Positions 1-7,243 of a stretch of 11,322 nt of DNA are shown piece after piece. The notes beneath the pieces were generated by a model. The model was given only the letters and a program-made list of their open reading frames with translations. It was not told the origin of the DNA and made no database searches. Source of the stretch: Oscillospiraceae bacterium (GTDB lineage: Bacteria > Bacillota > Clostridia > Oscillospirales > Oscillospiraceae); contig JAQXJQ010000183.1 in the NCBI GenBank assembly GCA_029009035.1, forward strand, positions 1 through 11,322, given 5' to 3'. How positions within the stretch are numbered: position 1 is the first letter of the stretch; each line of letters opens with the position of its first letter. The position numbers and the translations under genes are program-made.

Positions 1-42
1 CAGAAGTACCGCATTATATTAAATAAAAAAGGAGAATGAACT

Positions 43-1371
43 ATGAAGAAAATCATCAGCGTGCTGTTGGTTCTGGCCATGATGCTGAGTCTGGCCGCCT
101 GCAGTGGCTCCGCTCCCAAGGAGACTGAGGCTCCCAAGGAAACCGCTGCTCCCACAGAAACCGCCGGCACCGAAGCCCCCGCGCAGCAGCCCGCCGCTTC
201 CGGCGAAACCATCAAGATCGGCGTCTGCGCCAACTATTCCAGCATTGCAATTTCCTTCTTCGCTCCCGGCCTGTATCACGCGATCAACGCTGTGAACGCC
301 GCCGGCGGCATTGACGGTAAGCAGGTCGAGTGGGTGTACCGTGATACCCAGGGCGACGCTTCCAACCTGACCCAGAAGCTCAACGAGCTGAAGGACGAGG
401 GCGTTGTCGCCATTGTCGGCCCCGACTCCGACGCCATGGCTCCTGCCGCCGCGAAGTGGGCTGAGGCCAACAAGATCGTTCTGGTCTCCCCCTCCACCAT
501 GTCCACCACCGTGGCTCTGGAAGCACACAGCGACTACTTCTTCACCGCCGGCCTGAACGCATGGGCCATCATCAACGCCATTAACGAAGACATCGCCGAC
601 AAGGGCTACGAGAACTACGTTGTTATCGGTACCGACGGCGGTTCCTCCGACGACTTCATCAAGCTGTCCAAGCAGACCTTCAGCGCTGAGCAGTCCAAGA
701 CCGTGCAGGTTACCTCCGGCTCCACCGACCTGAGCAGCGTGGTTATGTCCCTGATGGGTGAGGAGCCCTCCTTCTCCATCTCCTCCATTTCCGCTACCAC
801 CTGGACCTCCTTCTTCGCGCAGGCCTCTCAGCTGGGTATGTACGATGAGATCACCAACTACGGCTGGGAATTCATCGACTCCCTGTACACCGGCATGGGC
901 GCTGACTACCCCGCAGGTCACTTCCGCGGTGTTCTGGGCTGGCCCCACTGCATCCAGGAGACCGAGGAGCAGAAGGCTATGACCGCTGCCTTCCTGCAGG
1001 TCGCCAAGGACGAGTTCGATATGACCGCCGCTCCCGGCGCGCAGATGATGATGTGGTACATCGCCGGTCAGTCCATTCTGGAGGCTCTGAAGGTCGCCGG
1101 TTCCGACTGCACCTCCGAGCAGCTGATCGACGCTCTGGAGAGCATCAGCTTCTCCACTCCCTGGCACGACAGCATCTCCTTCCGCAGCATGGACCACGCT
1201 CTGGTCATCCCCTACACCTTCGCTACCGCCGTGTGGGACAACGAGGCTGAAATGACCGTCAAGCTGGACGACGTCAAGGTTCTGAATCCTCTGGACCTGA
1301 TGCCCTCCTACGAAGACTATCAGAGCTTCGCTGCTGCCAACGGCCTGCCCTTCGACTGGGTCAAGGAATAA
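43..1371 (+). CDS. Liv-type ABC transporter substrate-binding lipoprotein (periplasmic-binding-protein type 1 fold)
   Basis: This 442-residue protein is the extracellular receptor of the importer encoded just downstream. It begins with a lipoprotein signal: Lys2-Lys3, a hydrophobic core, and a lipobox ending LAAC with the modifiable cysteine at residue 20. A Pro/Thr/Glu/Ala-rich linker (about residues 21-52) tethers the ligand-binding domain to the membrane. The domain then starts with IKIGVCANYS and has the LivJ-family pattern: AAGGIDGKQVEWVYRDTQGD, a block of the type GVVAIVGPDSDAMAPAA, and a YFFTAG element. The start at 43 is set by an AAAAAAGGAG ribosome site ending 8 bases upstream. Codon choice (many GCT, GTT and AAC) looks more optimised than in the later genes, fitting a highly expressed receptor. 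The family binds branched-chain or other amino acids, but also urea, amides and aromatic acids, so the ligand cannot be read from sequence. The next gene begins 57 bases later, after a strong hairpin. Confidence 0.95.
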   Translation: MKKIISVLLVLAMMLSLAACSGSAPKETEAPKETAAPTETAGTEAPAQQPAASGETIKIGVCANYSSIAISFFAPGLYHAINAVNAAGGIDGKQVEWVYRDTQGDASNLTQKLNELKDEGVVAIVGPDSDAMAPAAAKWAEANKIVLVSPSTMSTTVALEAHSDYFFTAGLNAWAIINAINEDIADKGYENYVVIGTDGGSSDDFIKLSKQTFSAEQSKTVQVTSGSTDLSSVVMSLMGEEPSFSISSISATTWTSFFAQASQLGMYDEITNYGWEFIDSLYTGMGADYPAGHFRGVLGWPHCIQETEEQKAMTAAFLQVAKDEFDMTAAPGAQMMMWYIAGQSILEALKVAGSDCTSEQLIDALESISFSTPWHDSISFRSMDHALVIPYTFATAVWDNEAEMTVKLDDVKVLNPLDLMPSYEDYQSFAAANGLPFDWVKE

Positions 1372-1382
1372 GCACGCAACCA

Positions 1383-1410
1383 GGGTACGGCACCTTCGGG
1401 TGCCGTACCC
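1383..1410 (+). promoter_or_regulatory. Intercistronic 12-bp UUCG-capped hairpin between binding protein and permease genes
   Basis: GGGTACGGCACC (1383-1394) pairs perfectly with GGTGCCGTACCC (1399-1410) around a TTCG loop, giving a C(UUCG)G tetraloop, one of the most stable RNA caps known. No T-run follows; the next bases are CCATGGGAGG, the ribosome site of the permease gene. It therefore lacks the form of an intrinsic terminator. The position, directly after a binding-protein gene and before the membrane components, is the classic place for a hairpin that protects the upstream mRNA from 3' exonucleases or causes partial termination, so that receptor is made in excess over permease. That role is inferred. 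Confidence 0.8.
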
Positions 1411-1428
1411 CCATGGGAGGATAACGCA

Positions 1429-2295
1429 ATGAAACTCAGCTATTTTATTCAGGTGCTGATTATCGGCATCGCCAACGGTTTTCTCTACTATCTGATTGCC
1501 TGCGGCCTGTCCCTGATCGTTTCCGGTATCGGAATCGTCAATGTGGCACAGGGCTGCTTCTTCATTCTCGGCATTTTCCTGTCACTGTCTCTGACTCCCC
1601 GGATCGGGCTGGGCTTGTCCTGCCTACTGGTTCCGGTCATTATTTCACTGTTTGCCATTCCGTTTGAGAGACTGATTCGCCCGCTTCTGAGCAAGCACGT
1701 ATTCTATGTGCTGCTGGCGACTTATGCACTTGCCATGATCATCGGCGACGTGACCTACTTCTTCGTAGGCGGTAATCATGGCCTGACCGCCGTTCCCGCA
1801 ATCCTGTCCGGCAAGGTCAAAATCCTGGGAGCGAAGGTTCCCGTCTACTATCTGTTCATCTGCGTGGTCGGTCTGCTGATCTACATCGCGTACTGGCTGA
1901 TGATGAACAAGACCAAACTTGGAAAAATTCTGCGCGCCAACATGACTGACCGTCAGATGGTGGAAGCGCTGGGCTACAATGTCAACTTCCTGTTCGTGGC
2001 CATGCTGATGCTGGCCTTCGCCATGAGCGCTCTGGGCGGCGTCCTCAGCGGATGCATTCAGTCCTATGACGCCAAGGGAAGCGTGACCGTGTTTACAAAT
2101 GTCATGCCGATCATCTTTATCGGCGGTCTGCGGAATATGAAGGGAACCCTTCCCTCCGCGCTGCTGATCGGAGTCGTTGGCGGCTTTGCCGCGGTGCTGA
2201 CACCGCAGTTCTACAACATGGTGCCTGCCGCGATGATGGTGCTGGTGATGCTGTTCAAGCCGGAGGGCCTGTTCACCAGAAAGGAGAAGGCATGA
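1429..2295 (+). CDS. livH: Liv-type ABC transporter permease, LivH family
   Basis: This 288-residue, strongly hydrophobic protein is one of the two membrane subunits forming the import channel. Family features include the opening GIANGFLYYLIACGLSLIVSGIGIVN, matching the LivH pattern of a Y/F-L-x-A-x-G-L-S segment followed by a GIV-N-A/VAQG turn. The cytoplasmic coupling segment (RANMTDRQMVEALGYN, about residues 169-184) contacts an ATPase. The conserved late block FTNVMPIIFIGGLRNMKG leads into the final helices, and the C-terminus FKPEGLF is typical of LivH. I estimate about seven or eight membrane spans. The start follows a GGGAGG ribosome site (1415-1420) by 8 bases. The stop overlaps the next start by four bases (ATGA at 2292-2295), indicating translational coupling with the partner permease. 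The name reflects family membership, not proof that branched-chain amino acids are carried. Confidence 0.93.
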   Translation: MKLSYFIQVLIIGIANGFLYYLIACGLSLIVSGIGIVNVAQGCFFILGIFLSLSLTPRIGLGLSCLLVPVIISLFAIPFERLIRPLLSKHVFYVLLATYALAMIIGDVTYFFVGGNHGLTAVPAILSGKVKILGAKVPVYYLFICVVGLLIYIAYWLMMNKTKLGKILRANMTDRQMVEALGYNVNFLFVAMLMLAFAMSALGGVLSGCIQSYDAKGSVTVFTNVMPIIFIGGLRNMKGTLPSALLIGVVGGFAAVLTPQFYNMVPAAMMVLVMLFKPEGLFTRKEKA

Positions 2296-3263
2296 AAAAA
2301 CTGAGAGAAAGATCCGACCTTCTGGTTGGTATCGTGCTGATGCTGGTACTGGTGGCTTTTTCTTTCACCGGCAGCGTATCCTTCAAGCACCTGGTCATGA
2401 AGATCATTATCATGGGTCTGTTTGCCCTGAGCCTGAACATCCAGTCCGGCTGGGGCGGCCTGCGGCCTCTGGGTCACGGCCTGATGTTCGGCCTTGGCGC
2501 CTACACCTATGCGATCACCACCGTGAGAATGGGCATGAACCCCTACCTGGCGGTGCTGGTCACCTTCGTTTTCACCACTCTGGTAGCGCTGTTTCTGGGC
2601 TACCTGCTGGTTCGCAAGTCTGACGACCTGGCATTTTCCTTCCTGAGCATGGGCTTCTGCACCCTGACCTATACCATCATCCTGAAGACCAGCTATCTGG
2701 GCGTGGATGCCGGTATCAGCGGCGTGCCCAGACTGCCCATCGCCGCCTCCGACAACGCGGTGTACGTGATGACCATTCTCGTGGTGGGCGTTGCCGTGCT
2801 GCTGATCTACCTGCTGTCCAAGTCCCGGTTCTCCTGGATCTTCCGGGCAGTCCGTGAGAATAAGGAGAAGGCCACCTGCATCGGCGTGGATATCGTCCGG
2901 GTGCAGCTGATGGGCTATGTGATCAGCGGCCTGTTCGCCTGCGTGGCCGGTATGCTGTATACCATGAAGAACAACGGCGCTTACACCTACTCCTGCTCCG
3001 TGCAGCTGTCCATGGAAGCGCTGATCATGTGCCTGCTGGGTGGCATGAACAATTTCTGGGGTCCCGTGCTGGGCGCCACCATCGTCACCCTGTTCAACAC
3101 CCAGGTCACCAATTCCACCATTTACGCCAATTTCTGGCTTGGCATTCTGACGCTGTTTGTGGTAATGTTTATGCAGGGCGGCATCCTGGATGAGGGTCTG
3201 CATGACCAGATCAGAGGCCTGCTGGCCAAGCTCAACAGAAAGGGAACGGAAAAACATGAATGA
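2292..3263 (+). CDS. livM: Liv-type ABC transporter permease, LivM family
   Basis: The product is the second channel subunit, 323 residues. The N-terminal half carries the LivM hallmark: GLFALSLNIQSGWGGLRPLG, then HGLMFGLGAYTYA, corresponding to the family pattern A-L-x-L-N-x-x-x-G-x-x-G-x-x-S/P-L-G-H-x-x-F-x-G-x-G-A-Y. The coupling segment RAVRENKEKATCIGVDI lies at about residues 185-201 and is followed by the usual late block with MEALIMCLLGGMNNFWGPVLG. The tail is charged and ends KHE. The start overlaps the livH stop by four bases and has its ribosome site (AAAGGAGAAGG) inside the livH end. Its own stop overlaps the following ATPase start by eight bases, so the three genes are probably translated in a coupled way and at similar levels. 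Nothing in the protein identifies the ligand. Confidence 0.93.
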   Translation: MKKLRERSDLLVGIVLMLVLVAFSFTGSVSFKHLVMKIIIMGLFALSLNIQSGWGGLRPLGHGLMFGLGAYTYAITTVRMGMNPYLAVLVTFVFTTLVALFLGYLLVRKSDDLAFSFLSMGFCTLTYTIILKTSYLGVDAGISGVPRLPIAASDNAVYVMTILVVGVAVLLIYLLSKSRFSWIFRAVRENKEKATCIGVDIVRVQLMGYVISGLFACVAGMLYTMKNNGAYTYSCSVQLSMEALIMCLLGGMNNFWGPVLGATIVTLFNTQVTNSTIYANFWLGILTLFVVMFMQGGILDEGLHDQIRGLLAKLNRKGTEKHE

Positions 3264-4005
3264 GGAAAAGTACATTCTGAGAACCGAGGGCCTGACCAAG
3301 AACTTTGGCAGCCTCCGGGCGGTTGACGATATCTCCATCAATGTTCCCTATGGTCAGATGCGGGCGGTGATCGGTCCCAACGGCGCCGGCAAGTCCACGC
3401 TGATGAACCTGATCATCCAGAAAACGCCCCCCTCCGCGGGCAAGGTTTTCCTGATGGACAAGGAGATCTCCGGCATCCCCACCCACACCATTTCCAATAT
3501 GGGCATGAGCAAATGCTTCCAGATCACGCAGGTGTTCACCGCTCTGACCGTGTTTGAGAATGTCCGGATGTCCCTGATCGTGGATCGAAAAAAGGCCTTC
3601 AATGTGCTGCCCGTGTCCAAAAACCACCTGCGGGAGGAGACCATGGAGGTGCTGAAGCTGATCGGCATCGCCGATCTGGCGGACGAAGTGGTCAAGAACC
3701 TGTCCTACGGCGACCAGCGCCGTCTGGAGATCGCCATCACCCTGGCAAAGAAGCCCAAGCTGATGATCCTGGACGAGCCCGCGGCAGGTGTCGCCAGAAA
3801 AGAGAGCTATGTGCTGATGGATCTGGTGCGTGAGCTGCGGGACAAGCTGGATATGACCATGCTGTTCATTGAGCATGACATGGATATTGTCTGGAATTAT
3901 GCCGATGAGATCACCGTGATGAACCTGGGGCAGTTTGTGGCCAGCGGTACACCCGAGGAGATCCGCCATAACGAATTCGTGCAGAAAGCATATCTCGGAG
4001 GTTAA
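3256..4005 (+). CDS. livG: Liv-type ABC transporter ATPase, LivG family
   Basis: This 249-residue cytoplasmic ATPase powers the importer. Visible motifs are Walker A GPNGAGKST (residues 40-48), signature LSYGDQRR (from 149, a LivG-typical variant of LSGGQ), Walker B LMILDEP with D173-E174, and the H-loop histidine H207 in FIEHDMD. The Q-loop lies in KCFQITQVF. The C-terminal LGQFVASGTPEEIRHN and the final AYLG are typical of LivG. I place the start at 3256 rather than at the in-frame ATG at 3190, because the 3190 version adds 22 non-homologous residues lying inside livM, while 3256 follows a purine-rich AGAAAGGGAACGGAAAAAC stretch and gives the family N-terminus. After Walker B the usual G-M-N-P-x-E D-loop reads GVARKE, a departure from the LivG consensus I know. 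Overlaps livM by 8 bases; livF follows after 2 bases. Confidence 0.94.
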   Translation: MNEEKYILRTEGLTKNFGSLRAVDDISINVPYGQMRAVIGPNGAGKSTLMNLIIQKTPPSAGKVFLMDKEISGIPTHTISNMGMSKCFQITQVFTALTVFENVRMSLIVDRKKAFNVLPVSKNHLREETMEVLKLIGIADLADEVVKNLSYGDQRRLEIAITLAKKPKLMILDEPAAGVARKESYVLMDLVRELRDKLDMTMLFIEHDMDIVWNYADEITVMNLGQFVASGTPEEIRHNEFVQKAYLGG

Positions 4006-4007
4006 CT

Positions 4008-4721
4008 ATGATTCTGGAAGTGAAAGATGTACACGCGTACTACAAAGATTCTCACGTCCTCTTTGGTATGAATTTCGATGTGGATGCCGGTGAGTCCGTG
4101 TGCCTGATCGGCAGAAACGGCGCGGGCAAGACCACCACCATGAAGGCGATCATGGGCATGATGAACCCCATCCAGAAGTGCACCACCAAGGGCAGCATCA
4201 TTTTTGACGGCAAGCAGATCTGTGGCAAGCCCACCTATGCCATTTCCAAGGCTGGCATGGCCTATGTTCCCCAGGGCCGCCATATCTTCTCCATGCTGAC
4301 CGTGCAGGAGAATCTGGAGATCGCCGAGCGCAAGGGCGTCAACGGGGAGAAGGTCTGGACCATGGAGCGGATCTTTGAGCTGTTCCCCCGTCTGAAGGAG
4401 CGTCTGAACTTCAAGGGCCCCAGTCTGTCCGGCGGCGAGCAGCAGATGCTGGCGGTGGCCAGAGGTCTGGTGCAGAATCCCAGGATCCTGCTGCTGGACG
4501 AGATCACCGAGGGTCTGGCACCCATCATCGTGGACGAGCTGGCCGAGGTCATCGGCGAGTTGCGCCGTCAGGGTGTCACCGTTCTGGTGGCGGAGCAGAA
4601 CCTGAAGTTCGCGCTGAAGGTCTCCGACCGCTGCTGCATTCTGGAAAAAGGCAAGATCGTTTACAGCGACAAGACGGAAGATATTCCCCAAGAGACATTT
4701 ACAAAGTATCTGGGCGTATGA
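4008..4721 (+). CDS. livF: Liv-type ABC transporter ATPase, LivF family
   Basis: This 237-residue protein is the second ATPase, expected to pair with LivG under the two permeases. Motifs: Walker A GRNGAGKTT (35-43), the LivF-typical GMAYVPQGRHIFSMLTVQENL, signature LSGGEQQ (from residue 140), and Walker B ILLLDEITEGL with D164-E165. At the H-loop position the sequence reads VAEQNLKFAL, with glutamine instead of histidine. That EQN form is normal for LivF, so it is not a defect. The C-terminus (IVYSDKTEDI...KYLGV) also fits. The ribosome site GGAGG at 3997-4001 sits within the last codons of livG, and only two bases separate the genes. The gene closes the transporter block; a hairpin follows before the radical enzyme gene. 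Confidence 0.94.
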   Translation: MILEVKDVHAYYKDSHVLFGMNFDVDAGESVCLIGRNGAGKTTTMKAIMGMMNPIQKCTTKGSIIFDGKQICGKPTYAISKAGMAYVPQGRHIFSMLTVQENLEIAERKGVNGEKVWTMERIFELFPRLKERLNFKGPSLSGGEQQMLAVARGLVQNPRILLLDEITEGLAPIIVDELAEVIGELRRQGVTVLVAEQNLKFALKVSDRCCILEKGKIVYSDKTEDIPQETFTKYLGV

Positions 4722-4733
4722 CGCAAAGGGTTT

Positions 4734-4767
4734 CCGGGGCGGCGGGGGCATTGCCTCGGCGCCCCGG
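4734..4767 (+). promoter_or_regulatory. GC-rich hairpin between transporter and glycyl radical enzyme genes
   Basis: CCGGGGCG (4734-4741) is the exact reverse complement of CGCCCCGG (4760-4767). The T at 4733 and A at 4768 can add a pair, and the interior can fold further (about 4745-4749 with 4753-4757, including a G-T pair). The downstream sequence ATATTCTGATTT is AT-rich but has no real T-run, so this is at best a weak terminator. It may be an mRNA stability element or partial terminator separating transporter and enzyme expression. No convincing promoter is visible in the 88-base gap, so the enzyme genes could be expressed by read-through. Confidence 0.6.
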
Positions 4768-4809
4768 ATATTCTGATTTACGGTCGTCGTGACCGGGAAA
4801 GGAGCAAAT

Positions 4810-7209
4810 ATGTATCAATTCAAACCTGTCACTGCCCGGGTGGCCGCCCTGCGGGAGCGGTACCGCACCGCTCCGGTGATTCTGGATTCGGAGCACGCTC
4901 GCCTTGTGACGGAGGCGTACCAGAAGTATTCCCACGACGTGGCCATTCTGAAGCGGGCAAAAATGCTCTACTATGTGTGTGAAAACCGCACCCTCCGGGT
5001 GGAGGATCAGGAGCTGATCGTAGGCAACCTGGGCCTCAACTACCGGGGCACCAGCGTGTCTCCCGACTACGGCATGGGCTGGCTCATCGACGAGCTGGAT
5101 ACCGGCCTGTTTGACAAGCGGGACAAGCAGCTGGAGCACATGGAGCTGTCCGAGGAGGACAGAAAAGTTTTCCGGGAGATCTGGCCCTTCTGGAAGGAGA
5201 ACAGCGCCTCCACCTTCGTGGACAAGGCGATCCCTCCCATTTTCGCCGATGTGCTGGCGGGCGGTGTGCTGTCCTACCGGGAAAAGGGAAACGCCGATAT
5301 GCCCACCGGACATTTCAATGCCAATTACAAGAAGCTCGTTGACAGAGGTCTTTCCTCCATCCGCCGGGAGGCGCAGGAGAAGCTGGACGCCATGATGGGT
5401 AAGATCGGCGCCAACGATCCTCCCAAATTCTTCTTCTATCAGGCAGTGATCATCTGCTGTGATGCCATGATCCTGCTGGCAAAGCGCTATGCCGCCGCCT
5501 GTCTGGAGAAGGCGCAGACCGCCGAGGGCAATCGGAAGGAAGAGCTGCTGATGATGGCCGATTCCCTGAACCGAATCATGGAGCAGCCCTGCAGGACCTT
5601 CCACGACGCGGTGCAGGCCTGCTACCTCTACCAGATCGTTCTGGCGCTGGACGGCAGCCTCCACGGAATTTCCTTCGGCCGGTTTGACCAGTACTGCTGG
5701 CCCTACCTGAAGGCCGACCTGAAGGAAGGCCGGATCACCGAGGATGAGGCGCAGGAGCTGATCGACTGCTTCTTCCTGAAGATCAGTGATATGTTTAAGG
5801 GCCGCTCCCACCATGTTTCCATGGGCGGCGGCGGCTACACCTCCGGTCAGCAGATGAGTCTGGGCGGCGTGGATTCTCAGGGCAACGATGCCACCAATCC
5901 TCTGTCCTATATGCTGCTGGAGGCTTCCGCCCGGCTGAAGCTGCACACCCCGCCGCTGTCCCTGCGTGTCCACAAGAACACGCCAGAAAAGCTGTGGGAG
6001 GCGGCCACCGAGTGCACCAAACAGGTGGGCGGTATCCCCACCTTCCAGAATGACGATGTGATCATTCCCATGATGGTGGAGAGCGGCTACTCTCTGGAGG
6101 ATGCCCGGGATTACTGCATCATCGGCTGCGTGGAGCCTGCCGGCTCCGGCAACGACTTCCCCGCCTGCGGCGGCCCTCATGCCAAGTGCTATATCAACAT
6201 GGCCAACTGCCTGATCGTGGCGCTGAACGACGGCGTGAATCCCACCAACGGAATTCAGAGCGGCCCCCACACCGGCAAGCTGTCGGAGATGACCGATTTC
6301 AGCCAGGTGCTGGACGCGTTCCGGAAGCAGGTGGACTACTACATGGACTGGAAGATCTCTCTGACCAACATGATGGAGTTCATCACCCAGAATGTGATGC
6401 CGCTGCCCGTGCTGTCCGTCACCCTGGACGGCTGTATGGAGTCCGGCATCGACTGCACCTCCGGCGGCGCCAAGTATAACGGCTGCGGCAGCGCGTCCGT
6501 GGGCACAGGCACCGTGGGCAACAGCCTGGCCGCCATCAAGTGGGCGGTGTTTGACGAGAAGATCTGCACCGCGCGGGAGTTCCATGAAGCGTGGATGGCC
6601 GGCTGGGTCGGCCATGAGGAGCTTCGCCAGACCCTGATCCACAAGGCGCCTCACTATGGCAACGGGGAAGAGTGGGTGGACGAGCTGGCTTCCTGGGCCA
6701 TGGAGGTCTATGCCCAGAAGTACAACAGCGGTGAATTCCGCCGGGGCCACATGAAGGCCGGCCTGTTCTCCGTGTCCGGACACATTCCTATGGGCAAATC
6801 CACCATGGCTACCCCCGACGGCCGTCTGGGAGGCACGCCTCTGTCCGACGGCATCTCTCCCTCTCAGGCCACGGACAAGTTCGGCCCCATTCCCATTCTG
6901 CAGGCGGCCTCCAAGCTGAAGCAGAGCCACGATTATAACGGCACCCTGCTGAATATGAAGTTCCACCCCAAATCCGTGGAGGGGGACGAGGGCAGAGAAA
7001 AGCTGATCCGTCTGGTTCAGACCTATTTTGAACAGGGCGGTATGCATATCCAGTATAACGTCATCGGCTCCGATACCCTGCGGGACGCGCAGAAGCACCC
7101 GGATCAGTACCGGGATCTGGTAATCCGCATCGCGGGCTTCTCCGCTTACTTTGTGGAGCTTTACAAGGAACTGCAGGACGACCTGATCAGCAGAACCGAT
7201 CAGCAGTAA
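4810..7209 (+). CDS. Glycyl radical enzyme (pyruvate formate-lyase superfamily), eliminase/decarboxylase-type, substrate unknown
   Basis: This 799-residue protein is a complete member of the oxygen-sensitive glycyl radical superfamily. The radical glycine is G776 in RIAGFSAYF, the family RVxGYxA loop. The thiyl-radical cysteine is C440 in GCVEP, with E442 two residues on. C-x-E is found in the lyases (choline, glycerol, propanediol, hydroxyproline, isethionate and arylacetate enzymes) but not in pyruvate formate-lyase, which has two adjacent cysteines. Other landmarks are RVEDQELIVGN near the N-terminus, TPDGRLGGTPLSDGISPSQA, and GGMHIQYNVIGSDTLRDAQK before the glycine loop. The length is usual for these enzymes, with no N-terminal microcompartment peptide. 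I chose ATG 4810 because GGGAAAGGAG (4795-4804) precedes it; the GTG at 4789 would put that site inside the gene. The activase follows immediately. The residues near the substrate do not let me choose among the known reactions. Confidence 0.96.
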   Translation: MYQFKPVTARVAALRERYRTAPVILDSEHARLVTEAYQKYSHDVAILKRAKMLYYVCENRTLRVEDQELIVGNLGLNYRGTSVSPDYGMGWLIDELDTGLFDKRDKQLEHMELSEEDRKVFREIWPFWKENSASTFVDKAIPPIFADVLAGGVLSYREKGNADMPTGHFNANYKKLVDRGLSSIRREAQEKLDAMMGKIGANDPPKFFFYQAVIICCDAMILLAKRYAAACLEKAQTAEGNRKEELLMMADSLNRIMEQPCRTFHDAVQACYLYQIVLALDGSLHGISFGRFDQYCWPYLKADLKEGRITEDEAQELIDCFFLKISDMFKGRSHHVSMGGGGYTSGQQMSLGGVDSQGNDATNPLSYMLLEASARLKLHTPPLSLRVHKNTPEKLWEAATECTKQVGGIPTFQNDDVIIPMMVESGYSLEDARDYCIIGCVEPAGSGNDFPACGGPHAKCYINMANCLIVALNDGVNPTNGIQSGPHTGKLSEMTDFSQVLDAFRKQVDYYMDWKISLTNMMEFITQNVMPLPVLSVTLDGCMESGIDCTSGGAKYNGCGSASVGTGTVGNSLAAIKWAVFDEKICTAREFHEAWMAGWVGHEELRQTLIHKAPHYGNGEEWVDELASWAMEVYAQKYNSGEFRRGHMKAGLFSVSGHIPMGKSTMATPDGRLGGTPLSDGISPSQATDKFGPIPILQAASKLKQSHDYNGTLLNMKFHPKSVEGDEGREKLIRLVQTYFEQGGMHIQYNVIGSDTLRDAQKHPDQYRDLVIRIAGFSAYFVELYKELQDDLISRTDQQ

Positions 7210-7243
7210 CCGCGTTCCGAAAATATAACGGAAGGATTCTGAC

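Noticed and set aside
11..34. Possible -10 element (TATATT, 15-20) upstream of the binding-protein gene
   Set aside because: The window begins too close to see a -35 box, and a start only about 16 bases before the ATG would leave almost no leader. The AT-rich stretch is equally explained as an unstructured ribosome-site leader.
19..1197. 392-codon minus-strand frame opposite the binding-protein gene, Gly- and Gln/His-rich
   Set aside because: The composition is a mirror of the Ala/Thr/Pro-rich receptor gene; it has no recognisable domain and no ribosome site of note.
3190..3255. Extended LivG start at 3190 (22 extra residues)
   Set aside because: The added residues lie inside livM in another frame and do not resemble any LivG N-terminus; the 3256 start gives the expected one.
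4789..4812. GTG start for the radical enzyme at 4789
   Set aside because: It would put the strong GGGAAAGGAG site inside the coding region. ATG 4810 lies 5 bases after that site and begins at a family-like N-terminus.
7215..7233. Small inverted repeat TTCCG...CGGAA between the radical enzyme and its activase
   Set aside because: Only five pairs with a nine-base AT-rich loop, overlapping the ribosome site; too weak to call a regulatory element.
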